Of a DNA stretch of 64,000 bases, positions 50,301 to 64,000 are shown piece after piece; position 1 is the first letter of the stretch, and each line of letters starts with the position of its first letter. The DNA lies in contig VZRS01014884.1 of NCBI GenBank assembly GCA_013398055.1, forward strand, positions 731,926 through 795,925, read 5' to 3'. The notes below the pieces were generated by a model. It saw nothing but the letters and a program-made list of their open reading frames with translations, did not search any database and was not told the origin of the DNA. Source of the DNA: Ifrita kowaldi (Eukaryota; Chordata; Aves; Passeriformes; Cinclosomatidae). A program made the translations under genes and the position numbers.

Positions 50301-53300
50301 GTACTAGACATGCAGTTTTTTCATGCTCTGATGCCAAAAAAAAAACCCCAAAGTGCTGAACTGTGAACTTTCAAGACTATTAAGACATCTACCAATAGAT
50401 GAGATCAATCATAAGATGTTTTGTCCAGAAAGTTCGCTCAGTTTGTTTACAAGTAGATGTAGGTGCGGGGAAGGGGGAATTTAAGTGCTCATTTCTTGGA
50501 AAAATAATCCAAATCTCTCCTCTGTTCACTTTTTCTCAAGTGAATTAAAAATGGCATCTATTGCAATGCAGTGAACGTCTCCCCATAATCTCTTTCAAGA
50601 AGAAATGGTCATACTTACCTGAATGTTTCCCTCACCAATGACTTCCTAACACCACTCCCAACTCCTCTGTAAAGGTCTTAGTCCAATCTCAAGTCTTCTA
50701 CTTTATTTGCCAAAATCAGATGGATTGAACACTAACAGCAGTTTAATGCTGTTGTGACAACCTTTGATTTAACCTAGGCAGATTATGATTCCTGTGGAAG
50801 CTAAGAACCTACTCAAATTCCCGCACCATGTTTCTAGATTTCTAAAATATTCCTCTTTTTATTCCTGAAAACCCAAATGCCCTAGGAGTTAATTGTCATT
50901 ACATGAACAATAAATAAATAATCCATGAGAGAGCTGAAATTTTCTTCTTCACAAATCCTGAAAGCTGGTTAAGACTGCAAAATTTTATCAGTAGCATGGA
51001 GCCCACACACAACAAAACAGACCCAGAAGTCACTGGACTTCGAACAGCTACAGGGATAGCTGCTCACATATGCATTTACTGGTTATTATCCACTGCAGTA
51101 CCTTCTGCACAACAGCAGTGTCTGGCACTTGCATGTGGGACAGTCACTGAGTTGAGGCACCATCATTTTACCTGCAGGGCTCTTCTTTGCTCTTAGGACA
51201 CCAGGTAGAGCATGATCCAACAGTTAACCAAGAAGGTACATTACTCATTATGTTTGATCCAGTTCACTTAATTCATTTTGGGGCAATTGGTGGTGTTTCT
51301 TCATCCTCTCCTCTAGAGCACAAACCTAAACAAAATAGCTTCATATGGTTAGATACCTCACATGTTCTTCAATTACAAGCTTTCCCCTGCTGAAAAAAAG
51401 CTTGCTTGCTTTCATTGTACTCAAAATAATACAAGAAAATGACAGGGGGCAGGGGAAGGTTTTGTCATTAAAACCACATCAATTTTGCAGTTAAGAGTAG
51501 CATACAGGAAACATTTCTGGTTTTTAAACAAGTGACAGATAAAGGCATCAAGAACAAACCCTGATACCCTAAAGTAATTAAAACAGAAAAATCAGGAAGT
51601 TCCTTCCAGAGAAACTGCTTGGGCATGGAGAAGGATACTCTCCTTAGTTCCTCAATATGGTTACAGTATCTCAAGCTAAGGTAAGAGGTTGTAGTCTAAA
51701 CAGAAAGAGTGGTTCATAAAAATAGGATTGGGTTTTGTTGTAATTTCATGACTTTTCATCAACTTGAGACCAAGATGTGTTCCTCTACCTCTCAACTGGA
51801 CAAAGCATTGTCTTTCTCATTATTTCAGACCAACTTTCAAGGATTAGAGAGTGAGGTTCAGTCTTTTCATTCCACATGCATGTTCTTGTGAAAGGAGGCC
51901 TTCCTGTTCAGAAAGAGTAACTGATAAACACACATAAATGTTCGTGTCCAAGATATGTCTCCAGGTTGATGTCTGTACTCTCCTCTTCCAGTAAAGGAGA
52001 CAAAAGAAAAATGAAAGAAGATAAAATCCAATAAACAGAACGTGTTCAATGCAAGTTTCTACTGCTCTGTATTTGCTGGCTAAGAAGGTATTATAAAAGG
52101 ACAGTAGTGGTGAAAGCATTTTTTTCTTCTTAAAGACTCCCTTGTGAATAGAAGGCTCTTTTTAACCAGGTAATTTGAAAAATTCCTGAGATTCAAGGCA
52201 CTGAATTCAAGCACAGTTGCTCTAACACTAGCTACTTATCATTGATAACTACAGTGCCACACACAGCACTACAGGCTTAATTTCAGGTGATGCACTGAAG
52301 CCTACAAACACTACTGATTTCCGAAGTCAGTATTCTTTTCCAGCAACAGAAGGTATCAAAACAACAGAAGATATCAGAGCAGATCAGCCCAAATGAAGCA
52401 CCATGACCCAGCTTATTGCAGGTTCCTTTCAAACAGCAATCTGTCTAGGGCCTCTGTAAGAAATCGTCTTTCACATGAAAGACCCTATTCACTGGAAAAA
52501 ACTCCAGATCACCTTCAATACACTAAGAAGTATGAGATCACCTATCAGAGCTTCAGGAGCGTAGAAGAGAGCAGTACTTGGTCTTATTTGATTCATAGGT
52601 CTTCTTCAGCAGAAGACACAAAGATCCAAGGTGAAATTTAAGGGGAAAATAAAAGGCATTATGAGGATTTTGTACATTGGTGTTCTCCTCACAGAAACAG
52701 CTGAACAGTTCTGGAAAATCAATATGAAACAAGTTGTTAGGAATGCTTTGTTTTTAACTTTTTTCTTACATCAGGATCATGGTATCTCTCCTTTTACAAC
52801 TAAGGAAGAACCCTTTAATTTTTATCCTTTCATACATAATTCTTCCCTTGAGCAGACTTGTCTTGAACTGTAAAGAATAAATGAGGTTGGTAATTTTTGT
52901 GTTCTAGCTATCAAAAACACTAGCCTGATCAATTCCTACACAGAGATATGCATTTCAGGCTGAAACAACTAAATCTTTCTGCATTTTGAGATGAGAATTG
53001 TTAATAAATACTCCATTGCCCCTATGAAGATTCAAAAGAATGAAAAAGACACCTAGAAAAGATCATCCGAAGTACCTGAATCCCTCTTACAGGAATTTTG
53101 AGAAAAGTTCTTTTGTTGCCTCACATCAATCACCGGAAGTGATTTGTACTACCTAGATGGGATGTTAAGTCAGCTTAAGCAGCTGAATATCCAACAGCTC
53201 TTCCCAGTCACTGTACTGCAGTTTGTTGATTTACCTCAAGGGCAGGCTCTGATGGGATCCTTCGAGCTGAAGCAGAAAGAAATTATGGCCATGACGACAT

Positions 53301-56300
53301 AAGAAAAACACGTTGGTAATCTACAGATACAGATGAAGTCAGGAAAGCACCAGCAGCTCTGTTTGTGAACATATGGAAGATGGTAAGGAATCCGGTAATC
53401 AATATCCTCATCTTCTTTGGGCAAAGAGAGGAATCTCTGCAATGTCTTCTCATAGTGCCCTGACTGTTGATAAATACACCGGGAGGAAAACTCCCTTTAG
53501 TGCTTTCTTCCTTCTCTATAGGGAATGTTTCACAGCCAATGCATGAGTCAGTGAGGAGTGATCTACATTTTTCTGCATCAGTGAGCAGAAGCTCAATAGT
53601 CAAGAAATGGAAAGTTTAAACAATTGTCAGTAAATTCTACAGGATACCATCTGCAAAACAAGCAAAAAATTTAATCTCCATATTTGGATAATGGTATAGA
53701 ATATAAGCAACAATACTTTTCATATTTCTAATACGGCAACTCCAACAACAGCAGGATCCAAGTGAAACAACATGGAAAACAGGACAGATTGCCGTACCTG
53801 ATTCATGTTACCTGCAGTCAGGTCAAGTACTTCTCAACCCTCAAACTGAAATTTTAAAGCATTATGCAATTATCTTAGATGTAAGGTGCAACCACCCATG
53901 CGGAGCATTTGCAGCTCCTATTCTGGGTTAAGTATTGTTGTTCTGCTGCCATTAATTACATCTCTAGAAGTAAGTGCAGGCTGCAAACCCACCACAGGAT
54001 CTACACACCAGCATCCAGTGGAACTGTTATTCAAAATAAACATTACAAGAATAGCAAATTTGAGTAAAACATCTTTTTCCCGGAAACTAGCACCAACACA
54101 GCATGTGTATTAAAGTATCAACAGGAGTGTTATAAAGCTATTTAAATTCCAAGCTGCTGACACTACAAAAAAATACTAGTGCTCCAAAACTTCTTGGTTT
54201 AGGGTTTTTTTGGGGGGAAAAGGAGGAGGAGACTTGATTGGAGAGAAGGGTAGAAGTCACTGAGCATTATAATAGCTACACCAGATAATGTTATTTAATC
54301 CCAAGATGGAGAGGAAAAGGCAGCAACAACCCTGGTCAAAGTTATTTTTAAGATTATCATGCAACCTGTCATTAAAAGTTAAATATGCCAACAAGTACAA
54401 GGGTAAGAATCTTGACTTTCTAAATTTCAGAAGGTGTTTTAAAGCATTTGGCCTCTCTCCAGAAATATTTTGTGCTCATCTTCTTTAAAGGCCTACTAAA
54501 ACACAGAGGGTCATAGCATTGTCCAGATTATCAGACAAGGCATCAGACAATACCCCCTTAAGACTGGCACAGGTACCAATCCCTGAAAGACCCTCCATAA
54601 ACTCTTACTTTAGGAGTAGCAAAAAGCCCTGGCTTTTCTGAACTCAGAATGACACAGAATTCCTAAATGATATATAGCCATCACAACACCATGCATTTGA
54701 GAAACACAGCCAGTATTTCCTGGCACATATACAACAACAGGAAAACACCAGAGGTATAAAACTGAATGATTGGTTGATTATAGAAAATACCACCTTGTAA
54801 AAATAATTCTCATTAATAGATGCATCAATTTTATACAATTAAAGAAATTGGTATTTGCTAAACAATGGTATAATTATTCTTTCCTTTTTGAAACTGTCTA
54901 CATTGCAAGAATATTTTTAAATATCTTCATTAACATGCTTGGTATTTCTTGTCAGCTTTTATGCCAAATACAATTGAGAGCAAACCTTTTTTGGCCTAAC
55001 TAAACCACATTTTAATCAGATTAACAGACTTTACTGGCACTAACATACATTTCTGTCATAAAAACAGACCTTCTTTCAGTCTTAGGGATACTCTATGCTT
55101 CTGGGCAGAGTGCATGAGCCAACATTTAAAAAAAAAAAAAAAGAGGTTTTTTTTTAAGACATCATATGATGACAAACTGTTTGCTTCTTTCAGCTTAAGA
55201 AAGCCAACTACGGAAATAAAGGTTACAGTATTTCTGTATATCTTGAACTTACTTGAAAAAAATACATAAAGCCTCAAGTTTCTTCATGTTAATAGTGGCT
55301 TTTGTACTTTCCTTTTTAGCTCTTGATACATGGCTTGCTTAATATAATTTGATTCTATTTACATCCAATTAGGTAACAAATTTCTTACACAATTTTTTTT
55401 AAAGCACCGTTTCTCTTACTGAGTTTTTAATCTTCACATAATTCCTACACTTCTAGACTGTCTATGTGTAGAACCTGGAAGCTGAAATATCACACACAAG
55501 GAATGTTAAGAGGAGTGATTTCAGTGCTGTTTCAACAGCCATATCAGACTGGATGCTTAGACTTTGTGGGGGGTTTTGGTGCTTTTTTTGGAGGTAGGGT
55601 GAGGTCCTATCTGAATTTCCAGATGAGAACAGCTCAAGGCTTTTCTCTGTAGGTTTTGACACTTCATGACTTCCCTCTGGTGTCTGGGATCTCTGGAGAG
55701 CTCAAAGACACCAGAGAAATGCCCCTTTCATGCAATATTTACTCCCGTATAAATATTTAATAGATTAATGTTAGTGAAGGGCAATGTGGGTGCACTGATA
55801 AATAAAAGCTAAACAAATTACCTGGGGTTTTTTAAGCCATCAGTTTCACAAAGTTTTATTTTGGAAAGTGCTCAAAACTTGGATTTCATATTTGAGCACT
55901 TATATTACTTTCCATATCAAATCCTGACTTCTACAAAGGGTTTCCTCACTCTAGAGTTTACAAATTTAGCAGGCACTCAGAGCAACAGGCTTAACCCCTT
56001 CTTCATTTTCAGAAGCAATAAGAACTCTAAAGCCAAAACTGGACTGAGTTTTCTAGTAACTGTTACTGCTCAGACACAAAGTGATTATCAAATGCTATTG
56101 TAAGCTGTGTTAGTTCTTCGGCATTAATAAGCCTGCGATGCAACGGAGGCTTATTTTTGTCTAACATGAGCAGCTGACACTGGAGACACTGATTCAGTTA
56201 TGACTTGCAAATGATGTGCAAGCACACCATGATACCTCTGTAATATAGCCTGACTCAAGTTCAAGATACAAAAAAAGTCTCATGTGCAGTCAGTGATGTT

Positions 56301-57137
56301 TTAGACCAGAATTATGGGGTTTTTTATTTTTACCTAGTATGTGCAAACAGTACATGAAAAAAGCATTCTAAAATGTCTTGTACTGTTACCACCACACAAA
56401 ATATGCTGTCTTTAATTAGCTAATTAAATGTTTTCTGAAGATTTGCTGACTTAACTTTCCTTATTGGACTACTGCCTCAATTCACCCACATTTCACTATG
56501 AAATTAAAATTGTGTAGTTTTTTCCAAAACCACTCAGAATAAGACCATCACAAGTTTTATTATAAAAATGTTTCAGTCAGCTGAGGTAAAGGCCATTTGA
56601 AATGCATCATTTTGTTCTGCTTACATAAAACTATTTGCATTGAGTTGTTCCCTTATCTTCACTCCATGCAAGCACCTTCACACCTACCTGCTTTGATCAG
56701 CCAGAACTCCAAGCTTTTGCACTAGACACAATTAACTTTGGCAGTGCCTCTTCACAGGCATACCAGTGTGCAGTGTTTGACTGTCATTCTGTATCTGTTG
56801 AAATATTAGCACTTGGTTTAGGTTGTGTGCAAGAAAAAAAAACAGTATCAAGTCATACATAAAAGAATACATACAAAAACACAAATATCTATTTCCAGGC
56901 CAGGCACACTGTTTTCACAAAAATTATTCAGAACAGGAAAAAAGACATCAAACAACTGTACCAAAATAGCAACTTACCCCACTGACTGATCTTGGGCTGG
57001 AGAGTGTTTAACCACACACTGAATCTCACAGGACCCTCTTTCCTTCATTCGAGTCAAGATTTCATTGATAAAAATAACCACAATCCAGGGCAGATAAAAA
57101 AGAGCTTCCCACGCACGCAGGCAAACAAGCAAGATGG
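44350..57137. other. Long intron-like or intergenic stretch, no supported gene
   Basis: AT-rich throughout. Open frames on both strands are of chance length, the largest being about 143 codons on + at 49695-50126, with no motif. A strong minus-strand donor near 50617 has no convincing exon attached. Around 54.8-55.7 kb the + strand becomes T-rich rather than A-rich, which may mark a change of transcription unit. Confidence 0.4.
55128..55155. repeat. A15-T9 inverted homopolymer
   Basis: A run of 15 A is separated by GAGG from a run of 9 T. It could pair as a short hairpin. It may be a collapsed simple repeat. Confidence 0.7.
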
Positions 57138-57175
57138 TATCACAGAATCATTCAGGTTGGAAAAGACTTAGGAAC
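57138..57175 (-). mobile_element. CR1 LINE 3' tip
   Basis: The + strand reads TATCACAGAATCATTCAGG followed by TTGGAAAAGACTTA. This is the reverse complement of the last bases of a bird CR1. Similarity stops after about 38 bases, so the insertion is severely 5'-truncated or was later deleted. Confidence 0.65.
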
Positions 57176-60100
57176 CCTCTTAGGAAAAATACCACCTTCT
57201 GAATCATTACTGAACATTTCTGTATATGATTAATAGCTACAGCATGCATAGTTTATTTTGAAGCAAGTCGGACAACATACAATAGAGATATTCTTGACAT
57301 GACACTTTTAGTATGAAATTAGTTGCCTGATCTCTGATTTCTGTATGAAATAAATGTAAAGGTCAGTGTTTCCTCAGAAGAGTTGTTACACTTAATAAAA
57401 TGCTTCTGCCTAATCCTAAAATTAGGTAAATCCTAAGAACAATTCTTCTATATAGGTCCAACATGTCTCCTTTCCTTCCATTTTCTTTTTAAGGCAAGAT
57501 TCTAAGATAGGTTTGCAGCAGGACTGAAAAGCAATCTGCATTTAAAGTTACCAGATTTTAGCTGTATATTATATGCAAAGTATAGTATTTCCTACTCAGT
57601 AGTTTTTAGCCACCTAAAAAAACCTCACAAGCATCCATGCTGCTGTTACTTCTACACAGTCTTAAAGTAAGAATTAAGAATTCCATCTCCTAGTTTACCG
57701 AAATGTACCAACAGGAAAGCATAGTGCACGTGACAGAGCTTGACACAGTCAACATAAAGAAAACTGCAGAGATCCCTAAAAAGTGTAAGTCCCTAACTGT
57801 TGGCATGTGTTCAAAAGCCCTTCTCTAGGGGATGCAGTTAAGCATTACATTCTATAAAATGCAACTGAGAATGAGTCTGTATTTCCTAAGTGTAGTTACT
57901 CTTCCAAACAGCTATTCCCCCAAGTTTCAAATCATTCTTAATTCATAGTTTAGTATCTGCATTACTGAAATCCCCATAAACACTTTGCAAACTAGACCAG
58001 ACTTTAATATTGCATAACTACATTTTTCCTCCTCTTTTTTGATGGCCAAACATTATATTATTACTTTCCGCATTTTACATGTGAACATCAAAGCATTTCT
58101 ATTCTTTTATTGCTTAACTGTTTCTATTGTAGACTTCAGTCCAACAGGAACACAACTACCTACTTCATACTTCAAGATGCAACTTACTGTAACAGTCTAG
58201 CTGGCCCATCTTTGAATGCCTTCTTCCAAGTCACAGAATTTCTATTTACCAGTCAATTTCTTCCATTCTATTTTTAAAAATAAAGCACATATATATATAT
58301 ATCCGAGCATCCTGCCTGACAAAAGAATTATATATGCTACCCAAAAATACGCATTCTAACAGCACTTGCATAGGCAACTGCACAACTTTGTTGAAGAGAA
58401 GTTATAGGAAGTATTTGGGTGAGCTCACCATGTCACACTGCAATACAGCATCAAACTTTCTTCCCCAGATGAACTGAACGCAGGTTTCAGAAATATGGCA
58501 TATTTAACCTACGCTAAAGGTCTGCTTTTCCAGAAATGTATCATGATATCATGACTCAATATTTTCATTATTTTCTCTCTTGTACATGTAAAACACATAG
58601 ATAAAAGGGGTGCCACAGAAAAACCAAAAAGCACTAAAATACCAAGTCACTCACAACCACAATCGAGTAATAATTTGCTTTCATACTTACTACAGTTAAT
58701 TACAATAATATGCAATAAAACATATTCTGCACTTAAAAAGTTATTCAGAAGATGCTTTCCATCTCCAAAGCTGAGGCAGAGAGCACCAGGGCAGGGGAGG
58801 ACATGGGGAAGGGTATAATTCCACAACTCCAGTGGAATCACTTGATCACCTGTTAGGAGCATGTGGCAGACTGTTCTCAAAGAGCCAATAATTTCACCAT
58901 GATAACCTTGGCCTTTAAGGAAATGAATCATTAACTGGATAGCACAGATTTTTGAACTCCACTATATCTGGAGTTCTTCAACTGCAGCGAAACAATACAG
59001 AGTACAGACTAAAAAGAATGTATGCAAATATATGACAGGCATTGGAACCAGATTATCTTTAAGGTCTCTCACAACACAAATCATTCTACAGCTCCGTGAA
59101 TCTAACTGCAACTTAGTAACAGTGGTAAAGACATTAGTGACAACACTTAAGTACCTTAAAGGAAAAGTTAAGAGACAAAATGTAAACCTTAACTTTCTTC
59201 TTACACACTACCAATCCATCTTTTTTTCGCACCCCACTCCCCAGCATGCATTAACACATCTTCCTTTCCTCTTCTTCACAACTTACATCACAGCAAATGG
59301 TTATTATGAGCTGTCTCCTAAGTAATAACATAAAAAAATTATGCCTGTGCAGCAGCTTGCAATCAGAAAAGCCAGTATCATCTGGCTAGTCTGTTTTCCA
59401 ATTATCATAAGGCAGATTCAAACTACCACTACTCATTCATTTGAAGCATGAATATGTAGTGAATCCAAAGTTAGTCTGATGTAAAAACATGATACTATGG
59501 ACAAGGACATCGGTAATCCATCTCCCCGTGGCCCAGGCAAAGTACACAATTCAAAGGGAGGAACCAGAGTTACTATGAGGAAGCCAAATTCAAACAAGCT
59601 TTACAATCTGTTTCAGAATTCGAGCTAGGAGTAAACACAGAAACCTGCAAGTTACAGGAAAAGAGGGCTCATAGCTAGTGTAACAATTAACTCATCTCCA
59701 TGTTTGATTAGAATCATTAATTTTGTTCAAAAAATGACAAAGTTAATAGAAATTTATTTAGTTTACACACACAGTTTGTAACTCCATGGACTTACAAATT
59801 TCTAGTTATTACATTTAAATGGTTTGCAGTGATAAACCTCTCATACTCAACAAGATTACTGCCCACTACACATAGTTCAATCACAGTTCTGACCGGGTCT
59901 TCAAAAACAAAACAAACCCAAAATAACGTAAGAAAAAAAGTATTTCTGCTGCACATTCCCCACAAAACCACTTTTGAAGCCACTGTTCATTTTAAATCCA
60001 GTGTCTCACCTCAAAGAACAGAAGAATGGACCTAAGGAGTAGAGAAGCATGGCCCTATTTTTGCCTCCACAAGTACAAGGCAAGGAACAGCAACAGGCAT

Positions 60101-62723
60101 TCCCAACATTACTCATTCTGATGAACAACCACCAGGTATCCAGGTAGTACACTCCAAGTGGAGAGAGCAGCAGCCCCCACAGGGTTTCTTTTCAGACAGT
60201 CAGCAAGCCAAAACACACAAAACAAAAGGGAAACTACAAGGGGGAAACACACAAAAGAGATACGGGAAGAACTGAAATACCAGGGGCAAAGGGAAGAGCA
60301 GCACAGCAATAGAAAAAGGGTAACTGCAGTGCCACAGTCAACAAGACTTTTGATAGAAACTCCTGAAAGTCACCCACACACACTTTGTTTTTTTAAACTC
60401 CAGTACTCATGGAACTTCTTGTTCGCTTCTCAAATATTAAACAAAAATACCCAGGGGGGCAAACATACTTGGAGGTAAAATCTTCCAAAGCTGGTTCCTA
60501 AATCCTACACTACTCCTGTAGCAGAACCACTGACTGGACTGAACTCCACTGAATTCAATGCTCTTGAAGCATTAACTTTATTCATTTATGAAGCCATTGT
60601 CAGGACTGGAGTCAGTGTTATGGGTACAACACTTAGGCTTCAACGTTAGCCTGACTATTGCATCAGCCACGCTATTTTTAAGTTCAATTCAGCTTCTTTC
60701 ATGGTCTGATGCAAGTCTATATGGTTTTTATTTCATTTTTAAACACTATTCCAATGCAAGCTCCTCAATGCCATCTTATTTGCCAAATATTTAAGAACCA
60801 TTCTAACATCACACAACAGTATCTACTGGTGAGAATATTAATAAGTAGCAGTGACTGCTATGCTTGACAAGAGAGCTAATGTTAAAATCTATCGTAAGTA
60901 ATACATAAAGCTGGCAAAACATTTTTTTGTTATTACTTCCATGTTACTATTTTAGGCTGAATGAAGGACATTATAAAAACATTTGGCAACACCATGCAAA
61001 AAAAATTTAAAAAGCACCACAGGTACCCAGAAACCAAAACTTTTCTGACAGAGGCACGCAATAAAACAAAAAACGGCGCAAGAATTTACAGTGGACATTG
61101 GAAAAATCAGATTGTATCAAAGTCTGAACAATCAAAGCAGGGGGATTCTCAGAAAGACAGCTTTCAGTCTTTAAAATTTCCAACCAATACACGTTTATTT
61201 TTGTTGTATTTCAAAGAGCCTGATCAGCTGAATTCACAGCTCATAATTGTAATGTATTTTTAATTCTGAATTTCTACATGCACTTTTTTTGGATGATCAA
61301 TGAACACATTAGCACTTACCAGAGTTGGCAATCAAGTACTTAGAAGAAATTAGGCCCTGTCAAGGATATTTTGCAATAGATATAATTAATATTCTTCTTT
61401 CCCACACTAGTTTTAATTGCTCATATTGAGAGAGAAGAACATTAAGTTCCCAGTTTTTATGTACCCAACATTTAGAAATCTCTTCCTCAACCAACCAAAG
61501 CACCGACAAATGTTTTGAGTATCTTCTCCAACTGCAAATGGTATTGAGTGCCCAGTTTGAAGAATCCTTGTCCCAGTTTCAGGAGCATTCTTCTTTTGAG
61601 ACAACCAGTACAAGTGCATTTTAGAAAAATATTAAGTGAGACTAGCCTGTGCTAGAATAAGTATCATCCAAGAGACAGCATGAAATTAAGAATCAACTAT
61701 AACTCAAGCAGTTTTATTCGAAAAACAAACCTGTAAAAAAGATAAAATAAAAAGGAATGCAGTAGTTAAGTCAAAAGTACAATAGAACTACAATGACCTT
61801 ATTTTTGTTTCACCTAACACAAACCAAACTTCAAAGTATTTCCAAAGAAACAAAACCACACTTAGGAAACATCTATGAAAGGTAGTACCATGCCATCTCA
61901 GAAAGAGTTCAACATTAAAAAAACTCTCACCTGAAAGGCTAGTTGAAAAGAAGAATTTGGGCATTCTCAATCTAAGACCGTAGTAGAAACGCAACAGAAT
62001 CCTTTAGTCAGTTTTGCTGAGTCTTCCCCAGTTCCTATGCTGTGCACCTATAGAAGTGCCTTCCTACAATTTTCAGGTAGTTTACAACCTCGGAAAACAT
62101 TTTAGAGTCTGGTTTGTCAGGTAATTCAACTCAATTAGGAAGCTAGAATTATTGGTTTGTTTCTCATGCTGACTTGATCCTTAGACTTGCTTTCCTTTTC
62201 GTCAAGGCACATTCAGGATGACATTTGCAACAGTAGCAGTTTGTCAGCCATAACACAAATATATCTTAAAAATACACCACGGGAAAACACGTTTAGCATT
62301 TGTATAACTACTGTTGTCATGATGAAACCATCAGTCCCCAAAATACAGAACCTGGCAAAGGGAAGACAGACTTACCAATACCTCCCTCTCCTGTTTCTTT
62401 TAATCCTCAACATCCAAGCTTTTTCAAAAATGTTTCACAGAAGTTCATGAAAAGATCATCAACAGGTTCACAATAGGGCGTTTGAAGAGAGACATGTAGC
62501 TGCCAATTCTTCCACCTTTGTCTTCCCTCAAGTTATCTACCAAAGTCAATTAGCAATTCAGCAAACAGGAAAAAGAACAGTGTGAATAAACCTGAACAAT
62601 GGTTCAGAAGCATATTCCATTTCCTTGGCTCCAACACACTCACTCTGGTCTGCTTACTGGCCAAAGTAAACCCACATGAAGACCTAACAAGGTCTGAATT
62701 GCCGGTCTAACAACAGTCTGAGC
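57176..62723. other. No supported gene
   Basis: AT-rich with short TA alternation near 58288-58302. Open frames of up to about 106 codons occur on both strands without recognisable domains or good paired splice sites. Confidence 0.45.
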
Positions 62724-63251
62724 ATGTTATTTCCACTCCATCGTGCATTTATGCCACATTCTCTACCAGATCAGAAGACACAAAATGAGACAGCGACGAA
62801 CAGAAACTGTCCAGCGCTAGAATATCCAGAAACAGTAAATCTGAAGTACCTCATGAGGCCTAGTGAACCCTTAAGAGTTAGAGATGCACACAACAAGTAC
62901 AATGGATGTCTCTCCCTTTGTGTGATAATCCTGCCTATCCAGCTGCTGCTTCCTCTGGAAGGAATATTGGACCTGCACAAGTTGTCAGCTGTCCAAAAGC
63001 TTGTAGGCTGCTGCCCAAAGCAATGGGTTAACACTGTACCACAAAAAGTGAAACTGCTGACAGACAACAGCAGATTCTCTGCCATATTCTGTCAAGCTTC
63101 ACAATTCTTTACTTCAAGTTTCTGTTCCCTTCTACAAACACCAGAGAAAAGGAATTCAAACACGAGAACAAAACCAAGACTCTCATTCCTTAGGCATCTC
63201 CCCAAAAATATGCATAACAAAATTAAAAATCCCTCAATCCCAACAATTTGA
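62724..63251 (+). other. Long open frame (175 codons), unrecognised
   Basis: This is the longest + strand frame outside the GC-rich block. A 104-codon minus-strand frame (62771-63085) overlaps it. The + translation has a hydrophobic run near residues 63-79 (SLCVIILPIQLLLPLEG), which is not enough to call a membrane protein. No splice sites clearly bound it, and no family is recognised. It may be chance, an exon shadow or decayed coding DNA. Confidence 0.25.
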
Positions 63252-63462
63252 GCTCATAGCAGCTTTGCCAATAGACTGTAGGAGCCAGAGAAGGGGACGT
63301 GATATGGCTATAACCCAACAAAGAGTAAAACAGGCAAGCATTAGTTAGAGATTGCAGTAGGAACAGTAAGTTTTTTCATGGTCCTTCTAGAAACTTTAAA
63401 GAAATCTAGATGTTCTCTCCCTCAAATTACAGTGTAGTAAATTCATTAAAAATTAATGTTCA

Positions 63463-63503
63463 CCATCATAACACATAGTTTCATATATTATGTGTTATGA
63501 TGG
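63463..63503. repeat. Perfect 15-bp inverted repeat, hairpin or small MITE-like
   Basis: The arms CCATCATAACACATA (63463-63477) and TATGTGTTATGATGG (63489-63503) are exact reverse complements around an 11-base AT-rich loop. The outer flanks (A-rich on the left, T-rich on the right) continue imperfect pairing for perhaps 20 more bases. It could be a miniature palindromic element or a structured RNA stem. No target-site duplication is evident. Confidence 0.85.
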
Positions 63504-64000
63504 CAAACTTTTTTAATTATTTGTTATATAAAACACAAATTCTGTAACTTCTTAAAACTCGCTACTTTTGAGTTAAACTTACAATCATATAATGTATTAC
63601 AATAAACTAAATATGGATAATAAACAGTGCCACAACCATGGGCTTGAGAGACAAAATACTATAGTAAATTCACCACACCATCTTTCCTTTCATCTTCCCG
63701 AAACATCCCATCTGAAGCCTTTAAATAAAACAAACCAACAGGTCAGGAAGAAAGGCAAAGGTACAGACAGCAAACAGAGAAAGGTAAAGGGACCTTAGGA
63801 AGGAAGTAATCTGTTTGAAACAAGGCAGCCATTGGAATTTACAGCAGTACCTATTTAAAGTTTCATGAAAAATGTTCCTAGGGGGAAAGAAAACTCAATA
63901 AAATAGAAGTGTGTATCAGGAGTAAGTTAAAGGTGTTCTAGAGAACCAATAATTAACTGCAAACTTAAGAGGATTAATAAAACTCTGGCTTGCAGTCCAT
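63504..64000. other. No gene seen
   Basis: AT-rich to the window end. An open + frame at 63592-63798 has chance-level length. Confidence 0.5.

Noticed and set aside
58288..58302. TA dinucleotide repeat
   Set aside because: Too short to treat as a meaningful microsatellite.

Overview
The window looks like a bird chromosome, or less likely that of another sauropsid. The evidence is AT-rich, gene-poor sequence carrying several CR1 LINE 3' ends. These have the bird-type GGTTGGAAAGGACC...ATCATAGAAT signature, which reads as an ATTCTATG-type terminus on the opposite strand. There are no bacterial-style open reading frames, operons, tRNAs, rRNAs or CRISPR arrays. No gene could be identified by name. 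Almost all open frames reach only the length expected by chance at this base composition, so I did not treat them as genes.

Layout. A CpG island sits at the left edge (1-455), interrupted by a 65-base A-rich tract and a four-base assembly gap (218-221). A second, compact CpG island lies at about 25.15-25.40 kb and holds one ambiguous base (25342). A third GC-rich block (about 34.8-35.7 kb) is rich in CA-type motifs and looks like degenerate tandem or low-complexity sequence, with a small CpG cluster at its right edge. The rest is intron-like or intergenic sequence with five CR1 fragments, a diverged repeat pair at 5.1 and 10.1 kb, a polypurine tract near 20.4 kb and three striking perfect palindromes or inverted repeats (2.3, 44.3 and 63.5 kb).

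Genes. By eye, the + strand carries more A than T and more C than G over long stretches, as expected for introns of a gene transcribed on the minus strand. On that strand I found a few open, splice-bounded segments that could be exons. The best are 28674-28799 (possible last coding exon ending in a stop codon), 36310-36414, 30870-30909, 15502-15618 and 14338-14414. Reading phases agree along 36310 > 34451 > 30870 > 28674 and along 15502 > 14338. This fits a tandem model: one minus-strand gene ends near 27.8-28.7 kb, and another starts at the 25.2 kb CpG island and runs left. This model is inference only. Protein homology or RNA evidence would settle it, and neither could be run here.
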